From NCBI GenBank assembly GCA_029844215.1, contig CM056733.1:51163142-51227141 (forward strand): a DNA stretch of 64,000 bases. Reading direction: 5' to 3'. Positions 1-11,021 of this stretch are shown piece after piece. Both the position numbers and the translations under genes were made by a program. How positions within the stretch are numbered: the stretch's first letter is position 1; every line of letters begins with the position of its first letter. This stretch comes from Przewalskia tangutica. Its lineage: Eukaryota; Streptophyta; Magnoliopsida; Solanales; Solanaceae. The notes below the pieces were generated by a model. The model was not told where the DNA came from. It saw only the letters and a program-made list of their open reading frames with translations, and did not search any database.

Positions 1-496
1 TAGCCCAAATGGCTACTCCAAAAGTACATAAAACCGAACAACTATATCCTTTAACAACCCAAGTTATGACAAGACTACAGGCCTCTAAGAATGAGTAACA
101 CTACGACGGGTCAGGGCCCCGTCATGCCCCTGAATGTACAAAATATCACAACACCGGGGAGAGCCATACCAAAAGTCGAGCTTCCGAAGAAATGGAGCTC
201 CTGACACCTGAGTAAGAGATCCTAGGAATGAGGATCTACCACCTGCTTTCCCTTACCTGCGGCATGAACGCGGCCAGGAAGGGGGTCGACACAACGTACC
301 AAGTATGTAAAGCGGAAAATATCGTAGTAATATCACAAGTCAAAGATAAGCCGAGTCATAGATAAAAATCAATTTCCTTGCACTGTGCCTTACTAACAAT
401 GAGAGTAACGAGTATAAAACTTATAGCATAAAAATAGGAGGCTCACGATCAAAACAGGGTACCTCGCCCGTAGTATCATTAAACAATCCTACTCCT

Positions 497-710
497 AGGA
501 CTATTTCACCCGCATGGGTCCTGTGGACCCGCATGAGGTCATCCGCCTCGTCATGGGACTATTTCACCCGCATGGGACTATTTCACCCGCATGGATCCTG
601 TGGACCCGCATGAGTACCATCGCCGTACTCGCATGAGACTATTTCACCCGCATGGATCCTGTGGTCCGGATCCGCATGAGTGCAAGCGCCGCACTCCCAT
701 CATGGGTAGC
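497..710 (-). repeat. Minisatellite in LTR B
   Basis: Imperfect tandem copies of a unit of about 20 bases (GACTATTTCACCCGCATGG), interleaved with 'cctgtggacccgcatgag'. The same tract is at 17345-17575 in the partner LTR. Confidence 0.85.
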
Positions 711-770
711 AAATCCATGGCATAGATAATAACCCGGGGTTTACCCCGTAATAATACAAATATATAACAT

Positions 771-890
771 AGCTCATCCGGCTATCATACACAACATAAG
801 CACTACCGACCTATCATACCATACATAAGCACTACCGACCTATCATATCACAACATAAGCACTACCGGCCTATCATAACATAAGCAAGTT
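771..890 (-). repeat. Short tandem repeat in LTR B
   Basis: Three to four copies of a unit of about 30 bases containing 'cataagcactaccg' and 'cctatcata'. It is repeated at 17630-17735 in the partner LTR. Confidence 0.8.
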
Positions 891-1262
891 AAGAAATCCC
901 CTAACTTCTTATTAACATTATTAATATATCCTCACATTTTAGTATCCTAAGGCACTAACATGTCTTTTAATAGAAAATCCGAGAATTCAACCCAAGTACC
1001 ATGTACTTCTAACTTTTTAAGAAAAACTCTTTTTATACAAAGATTCCAAGATACTAATCACCATAGTATCAAGTTACAATTTCCTTTCAAAACAAGTCAC
1101 ATTTCCTTTTAGAAATATAATAGGCTTCTAAATCAAGTGACTTCATTTCCTTTAAAACCTTAGGCAACCAATGCCTAAAATCAATCCACCTTCCATAGTT
1201 TCAAATCCTTTACCCGTACTTGTTTTAATTAGAGTAAACCATTCTTTGTGAACCTTTCAAAA

Positions 1263-1301
1263 ACTAATATAACCAACTTCCCATAAAGTCATTATATTAG
1301 T
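1263..1301 (-). promoter_or_regulatory. Conserved LTR stem-loop (B, left copy)
   Basis: Arms ACTAATATAA and TTATATTAGT pair perfectly around the 19-nt loop containing AACTTCCCATAAAG. Other LTR families keep this loop but have different, still complementary arms (GTTATAA/TTATAAC or GTTATAC/GTATAAC). The role is unknown. It lies in the putative transcribed leader of the LTR. Confidence 0.7.
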
Positions 1302-1865
1302 GTTATTCCTTTGTCAAATACATTTTCCCTAAATCCAAAGGACTTATACTTTTGAAATGAAACAAGCATCATATACTTTAAAACAAGTGTAGATTATCAA
1401 ATCTTGTACGTATACCGTACTACATAGATACAACTATTCATGCTCAAGAGATAGGAAAACTCTACATACCTCTTCGGTCAATCCACTTGCTAAGTCCAAC
1501 TACCGCAAGTAATATGTCAACCTATAACAACCATAGTGCGTTTATTAACCTCTAATTTCAATGTAGAAATTCCAAATTCAAGTTACCAAATTCCTAAGGA
1601 AAATTGGGCAGCATTTCCTTTGTTTCTACTCACTTTGCCACCTTTTTCAAAGGCCGATTTTCAACACTCAAACGCCTCATTAAGGCCCAACATCCAAACC
1701 AACACAAATGGGATTACACATCTAATCTTGGGTGTGTAAAATTCTGCCCCATAAGTTATAATAATACACTTAACAATTCTAAAGTAGTTTGTAGGCTATA
1801 ACATGCTCATAATATCTCTTTAGCCAAATCCTTCATACCCAACCCACATTTCTTGCATGCAATGT

Positions 1866-1913
1866 GTAACGACCCGTTCCGGGGCCCGTTACTGGTGCCT
1901 TATCCCGGGCACC
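1866..1913 (-). promoter_or_regulatory. U5-terminal double stem-loop (A)
   Basis: The first stem is GTAACG with CGTTAC (1866-1892) and the second is GGTGCC with GGCACC (1894-1913). Other families have GTCACG with CGTGAC at the first stem, so the C:G pair has become A:T on both sides in A. The pair of hairpins lies at the LTR end beside the primer site. Confidence 0.65.
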
Positions 1914-2464
1914 CTAGTGATACAATCATCAGAGAAAACCAGCGGAAAATAAAACTTACACAAGAAACAGATATATGAACATAAACAAAGCAACCCAACG
2001 GTTACCTTCCAATAACATAATAAATACAACTCTTTCCAAAACGAGCAGTTTAATCCCTTTTACAAACCACCGCCCACAACAAGATTTTCTGCACCTCTAA
2101 GATTTACAACAACTATGACGGGACGGGGCCCACCATACCCCGAATGTACAAGAACCTACAACTCGGGAACACATACCAAAGATAAGCCTCGGAGAAACGG
2201 AGCTTCCCAAAACGATCGAGATCCTAAGAGCGAGGATCCACGACAGATGTACTTCTACCTGCGGCATGAACGCGGCCCCGAAGGAGGTCGATCTGGCAGT
2301 ACCAAGTATGTGAAATCAGAAAAAATCGTAATGAAATCATACTAGTCTATATAAAGCGGGAGACATGTATGATAACCAAACTACGATTCACAACATAAAG
2401 CGATCATGTCGATCGGGGACTCACGCCTCAAGTCATCACTCAAATATAACTATGGGTCTTACGC

Positions 2465-2695
2465 CCACAACATCAATCATGTTCGCATCACGGCGCGTGC
2501 CGGACTGCATCGGTGTAGACATGTCCATGATGCAACAATAATACCAATGCCCGGCCACGTGCCCCTGAATTCTACCTCGGTGTAGACACGTCCGTGACAT
2601 CAACAATAATATCTTGGGTGATCAACCCGCGCGTACGGCCATGCCGGAATTCTACCTCGGTGTAGACATGTCCATGTGACATCAACAACAAGACA
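2465..2695 (-). repeat. Degenerate tandem repeat in LTR A
   Basis: About three imperfect units containing 'ctacctcggtgtagaca' and 'tgtccatg..acatcaacaa'. The same tract is at about 8105-8330 in the other LTR. Confidence 0.75.
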
Positions 2696-3181
2696 AGAAT
2701 CAAAATGGAAACATACCCGTGGAATTCTCCATCACCGCCAAAGACGCGTCCAAGTAAGTTCTCAACAAGTCGGCGCCTCTATCGAGACGCGGTAACACGT
2801 AAATACCACACTTGCACAACAAAGGCTATCATCACAAAGATAGGCAAGTTTCACAACAACAAGCATAGGCAAGTTTCACACAACTCAAAGTACTTTCATT
2901 TTATGCCAAAGTCGGGTTTTAACCCCAAAGTACTACATACGTTAAGTTCTTTTAAAGAGATCCATTACTTTTATAAAAGTCACCCTATACCCATAGTATT
3001 AGAATGACCAACCCACATTCCTTTTCAAAATCAAGTAACAACATTCTTTTCCTAAGTTCGGTTTGCCTAGTTTCAATTACTCAAACTTCTCATTTTCAAA
3101 TGCTCAAGTCACTTATTTTAGAAAGGTTTCATAACTCATAGTCTTAATCTCTTTTAAAACAATTGAGTAACATATGTCATA

Positions 3182-3385
3182 TATGTGAGTAGTTTATTCT
3201 TTGTTTATAACGATCTTATTACAAAGAACATGATCTAGAAAATGTAATATCATTTTGTCTCATCTTAGCTTCTATGCGGATGGAGGTTTCTCGGTTTTAA
3301 TACAACACATCATTATTCAATACATTTTCCTTTATTAACGCTGCAATGGTGCTGTCGATACACATTCGATTCGAAATCGGAAACA
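3182..3385 (-). promoter_or_regulatory. Conserved leader block (A, left)
   Basis: A segment of about 200 bp with cores 'tcattttgtctcatcttag' and 'tttattaacgctgcaatgg'. It is shared by the LTRs of A, E, F, G and I, although they differ elsewhere. No open frame is conserved and the function is unknown. Confidence 0.6.
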
Positions 3386-3524
3386 TTATCCCTTTAAAAA
3401 CCAAGTACTCATTACTCACGAATGAGGTTTCACACAAACATCCACATTAAAACAAATAAGTTAAGTCTCTTATCTTATAAGATCAAGTCTCTTAACTTCT
3501 AACATCAGTAAACCATTTTCACCT

Positions 3525-3576
3525 ACATAAGGTCGTTATAACTAACTTCCCATAAAGCTATTATAACACCCTATGT
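3525..3576 (-). promoter_or_regulatory. Conserved LTR stem-loop (A, left)
   Basis: Outer arm ACATAAGGT faces ACCCTATGT and inner arm GTTATAA faces TTATAAC, with the constant AACTTCCCATAAAG loop. A G:C pair replaces an A:T pair of the G-family stem. Confidence 0.7.
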
Positions 3577-4898
3577 TTTAAACCAACCAAATCACTTAGC
3601 ACATGTACGTCTACCGTACTACATAGTTCACAACAATCATGCTAGAAAAGATAGGAAGAGGTTCACATACCTCGCGACGATTTATCGACAATAAGCAAAA
3701 CGCTCCAAGTACTTCAACCCGTCGGCTACTCCTTAAGCCAAGTAGATCACGCCACACGTAGTACTCCACTCCTAAAATGGTCATAGTACTCCTATCAAAC
3801 CTTTCTTATCATTGAAGACTTATACCAATAAAAAGCCCTCAAAATCTACGGAAATTTCGGCAGCACTTCCCCCGTTTATACTCACTTTTCCATCTTTTAC
3901 CAAGGCCCGAATAACCGTAATATATATACCATATATATATATAAGGCGTAATAATTAAACAACATAAAGAAGGGGATTACACGCCCAAACGGTAACGCGG
4001 TTTACTATCACGCCTCCATAACAACAATAAGTAAAAGAAGGGGATTACGCGACGGCCGTGCGCGGTTTACTATCACGCCTTCATAACAACAATAATTAAA
4101 AAGGGGATCACACGCCCAAACGGAACGCGATTGAAAAATCTTCCCCTTAACAGAAATGTAAATACAGTCCAATGTAAATACAGTCCAAAGTAAATACGGT
4201 CCAAAGTAAATCGATTCTTAAGTTGGGGTCCTTGGCCAACTTTGTCCATTTTACTTATCCAATTTACTCATTAGTCATCCAACTTATATTTCCATTCTTA
4301 ATATAAGTTATAGTTACTTTGTTATTAGCTTCTTAGCAAGTAAGATACGTTTTTACCATTTTAATGGCAAACGGCCAATCCTTTCTTTTAACAAGTTAAC
4401 AAGATCCAACTCTTCCAAACTTACTCCATATATTATATAATCCATAATATACTTATAATATATGTATAACAACCAATTCACAAAGAGGTTTAAGTTCCAC
4501 TACCTCAAATAGCCCAAAAATATCCAAGTTCTTAAAGTCGCTCCAAGCAAGTCTTAGCTCCAAATCTTTACGTTCCAATCCACTACAAGCAACCCATAGA
4601 AGCTCCTAACCAAATTCTCTTCAAGATTCAACTCAAAAAGTGAAGAACACTTAGGGTTTCAAAATGACAACTTTCGCCAAGGCATCCCTTCAAGGCTAGG
4701 GGTGTGAAATCTTTTCCAACTCTTGGTACACAATCTTCCTAACACCTTAGGGAAGAACACTTGAGAGTTTAAGAATTGTTGGACAAATTTTGCTCAAGAA
4801 ATGGGGGCAAAACCGAGAGCTCTAGGTCAAGGGAGAAGGGAGGGTTTTTCAAGTCTTCAAATGTCTAAGTGTGGAAGATTTCATCAACTAAGGGTGCA

Positions 4899-4904
4899 TA
4901 TATA
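4899..4904 (-). promoter_or_regulatory. TATA box, LTR A
   Basis: TATATA lies about 480 bp from the U3 end of the LTR, at the position where E, F, G and I have TATAAATA. It implies a U3 of about 0.5 kb and a leader of about 3 kb. Confidence 0.5.
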
Positions 4905-5052
4905 GGACAACGAGGATAGGATGAAGGCAAGTGTGTGGTTGAGATTGGGGACAAGTGTGGGTGGGACCCACAAGCCACTTGTCCACACAAAATATCTAGC
5001 AAGACTTGGCCACTTGTCTAGCTAATTTCGGCCAAGGGCCACCTAGGGGGGT

Positions 5053-5170
5053 GACACGTGTCGCCCTCCTACTCGTCCAAAATATTTCATCTCCCGAAAA
5101 TATCCATAATGGCCAAAATCTCAAAAACTAAGCGGGCCCCACAAACCAGAATTTCACGTGGGCCCACGTG
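5053..5170 (-). promoter_or_regulatory. U3 palindromes with ACGTG cores (A)
   Basis: GACACGTGTC (5053-5062) is a perfect palindrome. A second palindrome around GTGGGCCCAC with flanking CACGTG is at 5155-5170. Both lie 150-270 bp upstream of the TATA box. ACGTG cores are known bZIP/bHLH binding sites in plants; that they act here is inference. Confidence 0.5.
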
Positions 5171-5379
5171 ACCATTCAGGAAATAAAATTTCATAATTCT
5201 CAAATATTCTAAGAAGTCGAATACCAAATCGGGAATCCAATTCCCATTAACGAACCTTTTTCTTCACAAAAACCGGAAACTTTTCCGTCGAAAAATCACA
5301 TCTTTCTTTCTTTCCAAAAATTTACGTAGTAATCTCGCACGCATATCCCCACCTATATACCGGAACTACGGGTATAACA

Positions 5380-5409
5380 TTCTTCCTCAGAAACATTCGT
5401 CCGAATGTT
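5380..5409 (-). other. Polypurine tract and inverted repeat (A)
   Basis: A pyrimidine-rich stretch on the plus strand (purine-rich on the element strand) abuts the 3' LTR. It is followed by the inverted repeat AACATTCG/CGAATGTT at 5392-5409. Both features recur beside every 3' LTR in the window. Confidence 0.75.
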
Positions 5410-6115
5410 CATTCTAAGTCTCCAAACGTACTTGTGTCGGTATAGTCTTCACTACTATACTTACAAACCGATCACGCCACCAATGGCGAGAATATAACAT
5501 GCGCAAAACTCAAATCCAAGCCAACGAGGAATCATTTCTAATCTTACAACGGCTCACTAGCTTCAATTTACTCTAAGGCCATTCCTGGCCTTCACGATCC
5601 GATTCTGGTTGAACGCATCCACGAACTCGTACGATGGTTACCTAAACTTGGGCCTAGCACCCTCGTGACCCTACCACCTGGCGGGACCACCTCGAACTGA
5701 CCCCACCTCAATATGGGCTGCGGGTTGACCCGCAAATGGCCCTCAACCCGACCCCTAAACGCGCCAACTCTTGTTCCCGATCCGGAACAATCTTACTAAT
5801 TCACGTCATGAAAGCTACCACTTCCATCTCACACTACCCATGTAATTATCCCACAATATTTCCCCGCATACCAAGTACATCGGCAAAGACCAACCGTAAA
5901 ATCACCCACTCAAGACGGCCTCGCCTCTAAGGTCTCCACGTATAAAACTCTAAGGTTCACACTTTCCATGCCCACACTTATCCTTCCAACTAACCATGTT
6001 TTCTAACTTACAAACAACACAACGCTATCCGCATAGCACACAATAATAAGATCATCATATCGCGCAAACCAAACTCTAGAGGGTTAAGGATATACCAAGC
6101 TACCGCTCACTCTAA
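5410..6115 (-). other. Non-coding spacer of A with shared block
   Basis: There is no open frame of note. The part at 5642-5756, with 'cgggttgaccc' and 'caacccgaccc', is similar to 39048-39163 in E, 25010-25120 in D and 60957-61058 in F. It lies between the gag end and the polypurine tract, where pol would lie in an autonomous element. Confidence 0.65.
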
Positions 6116-7308
6116 TCATAGGCACGCCTGCGGTATCATGCTATGAAAGGCGATGAACCAGCCATCGATCCGGTGGTGAGTCGTAACATCCGTGCTACCC
6201 TTGGTCGGACAGTTCCTCGCAAATGGCCCGCTGGCCGCAAAATAACAAGCTCCCGGCACCACGACACTCCCGAAATGCGGTCTACCACATCGACCACACC
6301 GAGGTAGGGGTGACCGCATCCGCCAACACTTACTTCCGAAACTCAACCTCGAGCCACGACTGCTCCGAATACTCTGAAGGTTGTGGAGGACCACTCTGCA
6401 TCGGCGGAGGTACAAAACTAGTATCTTCTTGCGGTCCGCCTCGAAAGTCACCAAGGACCTGTTGTTCGCCTCTTCTGCTGATCTTGGTCATTCCGCCGAC
6501 CTCTCGTGCCTCACATCCCGGTCGTGAGCTGCGTGCGGGCAATGTCCATGCGGTGAAGAGCTACTCTGAACATGCCTCGACATGTAATCATCGAGCCTGT
6601 AACATATCGGTGCACTCGATCCTCCATAATAGCTACTAACGGGACGTCTCGCCAATGAGTCGAACTCCACATTGTACTCCCGAACCGTGCGCGCTCGTCT
6701 AAGCATCAAAAATCGCCGGCGTGCCCTCCTCATCTGCGGAGGCAAGAAGTGCGTGAGCGCCCGAAAACTCATCCCATACTGGAGTGCATGCTCTCCCGAA
6801 AGCTCCATGAATCAAACCAATCGATCGCGGTATCACGCGCGGCCCGTAACAAAGGTCACAGACTCGGTCTCTGAAGCCTTGATCACCGCGTGATCATTGT
6901 ATCGCCGGATGAACTCCTGCGGATCATCCTCGTGCCTCGACCCATAAAACTCGCGGGCTACAACTCGAAAGTCCGTAGCCTCAAACTATCTGCTCGGGGT
7001 GAACCATCGTGCTCTGGGCTGGGCTGCTGCATCCAGCCTATCCTCATATCTGGCCACGACCCTGGCCAGCAACTGGGCCATCTCCTTATAACCCATCTCC
7101 TCTGCCCCCGGTGTGGGGCTGAGGCTCAGTGCTGCGGTCTCAGCGGCCATTCTTTGCGGCTCTAACCTCTTTGGTGGCGTCCACAAAACCCGCCGTCAAG
7201 CACAACCTCGTGCTATGCGGCCTGCGCCCTCGTACTCCTCTGTATCTCACTAGCGGTTCCCTCGGCTGTCTTGCCCTTCAGGGCTCTGGTCGCCTTGCGC
7301 GGAGGCAT
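6116..7308 (-). pseudogene. gag: gag of element A, frame-broken
   Basis: This is the structural capsid polyprotein of a Tekay-type element. It starts at the ATG complement at 7306-7308, which reads MPP followed by basic residues, as in the other gags here. The reading frame then shifts several times. Around 6986-7186 it reads EEMGYKEMAQLLARVVARYE. At 6488-6808 is the capsid part with HFLPPQMRRAR and VREYNVEFDSLARR. At 6116-6454 is the CCHC region PRCGRCG...GACY...RNCPTKG, in which the middle Cys-Gly-His spacing is damaged. Twin copies elsewhere suggest that some of the shifts are dropped bases rather than true decay. Confidence 0.85.
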
Positions 7309-7511
7309 AACTGGTAAAAACGAGATACGTCAGAGGGGTCCAACTTACAACACAGCTCTAAGGCACGATCTCGGAATGAGAAGAATGGAAACCAATCCTA
7401 AATGTCCTGCAGCCTCCTGATTATAGATGTGGTGCACACATCGATAATCAAGACTCTACTAGACACGATGCGTAGACACTTTCGAGGATTAATCGCTCAC
7501 GATACCACTTT
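7309..7511 (-). other. Leader of A with degenerate primer site
   Basis: This is the untranslated leader between the 5' LTR and gag. The primer site complement 'gctc-gatacca' at 7495-7507 matches initiator tRNA-Met except for a small disruption. It is separated from the LTR by four bases. Confidence 0.75.
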
Positions 7512-10500
7512 TGTAACGACCGTTCGGGGCATCTTGATGCCTTATCCGGGCACCCTGGTGATACAATCATCGAGAAAACAGCGGAAAATAAAACTTACAC
7601 AAGAAGCAGATATATGAACATAAAGCAGGCCAACCCAACGGTTACCTTCCAATAACATAATAAATACAACTCTTTCAAAACGAGCAGTTTAATCCCTTTT
7701 ACAAACCACCTTGCCAACATTTCTACGGACCTTAAGATTTACAACAACTATGACGGGACGGGGCCCACCATACCCACGAATGTACAAGAACCTACAACTC
7801 GAGAACACATACCAAAAGATAAGCCTCGGAGAAACGGAGCTTCCCAAAACGCTGGCGAGATCCTAAGAGCGAGGATCCACGACCGATGTACCTCTACTGC
7901 GGCATGACGCGGCCTCAAGGAGGTCGATAACAGTACCAAGTATGTGAAATCAGTAAAAAATCAGAATGAAATCATACTAGTCTATAAAGCGGGAGACATG
8001 TATGATAACCAAACTCTGATTCACAACATAAGCGATCATGTCGATCGAGGACTCACGCCTCAAGTCATTACTCAAATATAACTATGGGTCTTACGCCCAC
8101 AACATCAATCATGTTCGCATCATGGCCGCATGCCCCCGGAATTCTGCATCGGTGTAGACATGTCCATGATGCAACAATAATACCAATGCCCCCGGAATTC
8201 TACCTCGGTGTAGACACGTCCATGTGACATCAACAATAATATACTGGGTGATCAACCCTGCCGCATGGCCACATGCCCCCGGAATTCTACCTCGGTGTAG
8301 ACATGTCCATGTGACATCAACAACAAGACAGTAATCAAAATGGAAACATACCCGTGGAATTCTCCATCACTGCCAGCACGTCCAAGTAAGTTCTCAACAA
8401 GTCGACCTACTGTCGAGAGGCGGTAACATAAGGATACCACACTTGCACAACAAAGGCTATCATCACAAGCATAGGCAAGTTTCACAACAACAAGCATAGG
8501 CAAGTTTCACACAACTCAAAGTACTTTCATTTTATGCCAAAGTCCGGGTTTTTAACCCCAAAGTACTACATACGTTAAGTTCTTTTAAAAGAGATCCATT
8601 ACTTTTATAAAAGTCACCCTATACCCATAGTATTAGAATGACCAACCCACATTCCTTTTCAAAATCAAGTAACAACATTCTTTTCCTAAGTTCCAGTTTG
8701 CCTAGTTTCAATTACTCAAACTTCTCATTTTCAAATGCTCAAGTCACTTATTTTAGAAAGGTTTCATAACTCATAGTCTTAATCTCTTTTAAAACAATTG
8801 AGTAACATATGTCATATATGTGAGTAGTTTATTCTTTGTTTATAACGATCTTATTACAAACCGTGATCTAGAAAATGTAATATCATTTTGTCTCATCTTA
8901 GCTTCATGCGGATGGAGGTTTCTATGGTTTTAATACAACACATCATTATTCAATACATTTTCCTTTATTAACGCCGCAATGGTGCTGTCGATACACATTA
9001 CGATTCCCAAATCGGAAACATTATCCCTTTAAAACCAAGTACTCATTACTCACGAATGAGGTTTCACACAAACATCCACATTAAAACAAATAAGTTAAGT
9101 CTCTTATCTTATAAGATCAAGTCTCTTAACTTCTAACATCAGTAAACCATTTTCACCTACATAAGGTCGTTATAACTAACTTCCCATAAAGCTATTATAA
9201 CACCCTATGTTTTAAACCAACCAAATCACTTAGCACATGTATCGTCTACCGCACTACATAGTTCACAACAATCATGCTAGAAAAGATAGGAAGAGGTTCA
9301 CATACCTCGCGACGATTTATCGACAATAAGCAAAACGCCCAAGTACTTCAACCGTCGGCTACTCCTTAAGCCAAGTAGATCACGCCACACGTAGTACTCC
9401 ACTCCTAAAATGGTCATAGTACTCTATCAAACCTTTCTTATCATTGAAGACTTATACCAATAAAAAGCCATCAAAATCTCACGGAAATTTCTAAAGACTT
9501 CCGCTTATACTCACTTTTCCATCTTTTACCAAGGCCCGAATAACCGTAATATATATACCATATATATATAAGGCGTAATAATTAAACAACATAAAGAAGG
9601 GGATTACACGCCCAAACGGTAACGCGGTTTACTATCACGCCTCCATAACAACAATAAGTAAAAGAAGGGGATTACGCGCCAACCGGTAACGATTTACTAT
9701 CACGCCTTCATAACAACAATAATTAAAAAGGGATCACACGCCCAAACGGACGCGATTGAAAAATCTTCCCAATGTAAATGTAAATACGATCCAATGTAAA
9801 TACCAAGTAAATACGGTCCAAAGTAAATACGATCCTTAAGTTGGGGTCCTTGGCCAACTTTGTCCATTTTACTTATCCAATTTACTCATTAGTCATCCAA
9901 CTTATATTTCCATTCTTAATATAAGTTATAGTTACTTTGTTATTAGCTTCTTAGCAAGTAAGATACGTTTTTACCATTTTAATGGCAAACGGCCAATCCT
10001 TTCTTTTAACAAGTTAACAAGATCCAACTCTTCCAAACTTACTCCATATATTATATAATCCATAATATACTTATAATATATGTATAACAACCAATTCACA
10101 AAGAGGTTTAAGTTCCACTACCTCAAATAGCCCAAAAATATCCAAGTTCTTAAAGTCGCTCCAAGCAAGTCTTAGCTCCAAATCTTTACGTTCCAATCCG
10201 CTACAAGCAACCCATAGAAGCTCCTAACCAAATTCTCTTCAAGATTCAACTCCAAAAAGTGAAGAACACTTAGGGTTTCAAAATGACAACTTTCGGCCAA
10301 GGCATCCCTTCAAGGCTAGGGGTGTGAAATCTTTTCCAACTCTTGGTACACAATCTTCCTAACACCTTAGGGAAGAACACTTGAGAGTTTAAGAATTGTT
10401 GGACAAATTTTGCTCAAGAAATGGGGGCAAAACCGAGAGCTCTAGGTCAAGGGAGAAGGGAGGGTTTTTCAAGTCTTCAAATGTCTAAGTGTGGAAGATT

Positions 10501-11021
10501 TCATCAACTAAGGGTGCATATATAGGACAACCAAGGGATAGGATGAAGGCAAGTGTGTGGTTGAGATTGGGGACAAGTGTGGGTGGGACCCACAAGCCAC
10601 TTGTCCACACAAAATATCTAGCAAGACTTGGCCACTTGTCTTGCCACTTGTCTAGCTAATTTCGGCCAAGGGCCACCTAGGGGGGTGACACGTGTCGCCC
10701 TCCTACTCGTCCAAAATATTTCATCTCCCGAAAATATCCATAATGGCCAAAATCTCAAAAACTAAGCGGGCCCACAAACCAGTAAATTTCACCCGTGGGC
10801 CCACGTGACCATTCCTAAATAAAATTTCATAATTCTCAAATATTCTAAGAAGTCCGAATACCAAATCTGGGAATCCAATTCCCATTAACGAACCTTTTTC
10901 TTCACAAAAAACCGGAAACTTTTCCGTCGAAAAATCACATCTTTCTTTCTTTCCAAAAATTTCTGTCGTAATCTCGCACGTACATCCCCACCTATATACC
11001 CTGGAACTACGGGGTATAACA
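7512..11021 (-). repeat. 5' LTR of element A
   Basis: Partner of 1865-5379 and nearly identical apart from many one-to-three-base indels, mostly in C/G runs and CAG/CTG contexts. Holds: repeat tract 8105-8330, conserved leader block about 8818-9020, stem-loop 9159-9210, TATA box 10519-10524, and a GGGCCCACGTG palindrome region near 10796-10808. There is no gene. Confidence 0.93.
9159..9210 (-). promoter_or_regulatory. Conserved LTR stem-loop (A, right)
   Basis: Same arms and loop as at 3525-3576. Confidence 0.7.

Larger units (their letters stand above)
1..1864 (-). repeat. LTR of element B (3' LTR), first part
   Basis: This is the 3' LTR of minus-strand element B. It is cut by the window start and interrupted at 1864 by element A. 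It matches 16849-18717 almost base for base, so it is the partner of B's other LTR, and about 125 bases lie outside the window. It holds two tandem-repeat tracts and one conserved stem-loop. The short open frames at 1536-1801 recur in both LTR copies and resemble no protein, so I see no gene here. Confidence 0.9.
1865..5379 (-). repeat. 3' LTR of element A
   Basis: On the plus strand it begins TGTAACGACCC and ends GGTATAACA, the reverse of a TGTTATACC...TTACA LTR. Its length is 3515 bp, against 3510 bp for its partner. Holds: U5-end stem-loops, a repeat tract, a conserved leader block, the conserved stem-loop, a TATA box and U3 palindromes. The ORFs inside it have no recognisable product. Confidence 0.93.
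1865..11021 (-). mobile_element. Element A: gag-only Tekay-type LTR retrotransposon
   Basis: A complete minus-strand element with two LTRs (1865-5379 and 7512-11021) and a 2.1-kb interior. It is flanked by the perfect 5-bp target duplication CAATG at 1860-1864 and 11022-11026. The empty site is visible in the partner LTR of B near 18713, which confirms the boundaries. The interior holds a degenerate gag, a primer site, a spacer and a polypurine tract, but no protease, RT or integrase. It is therefore non-autonomous and depended on enzymes from another element. It is inserted in LTR B. Confidence 0.93.

Noticed and set aside
5736..5930. 64-aa plus-strand frame near the shared spacer of A
   Set aside because: Not open in the matching spacer of D, E or F. 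The block is conserved as DNA without a common frame.
6223..6639. 138-aa plus-strand frame
   Set aside because: Antisense of the gag of element A.
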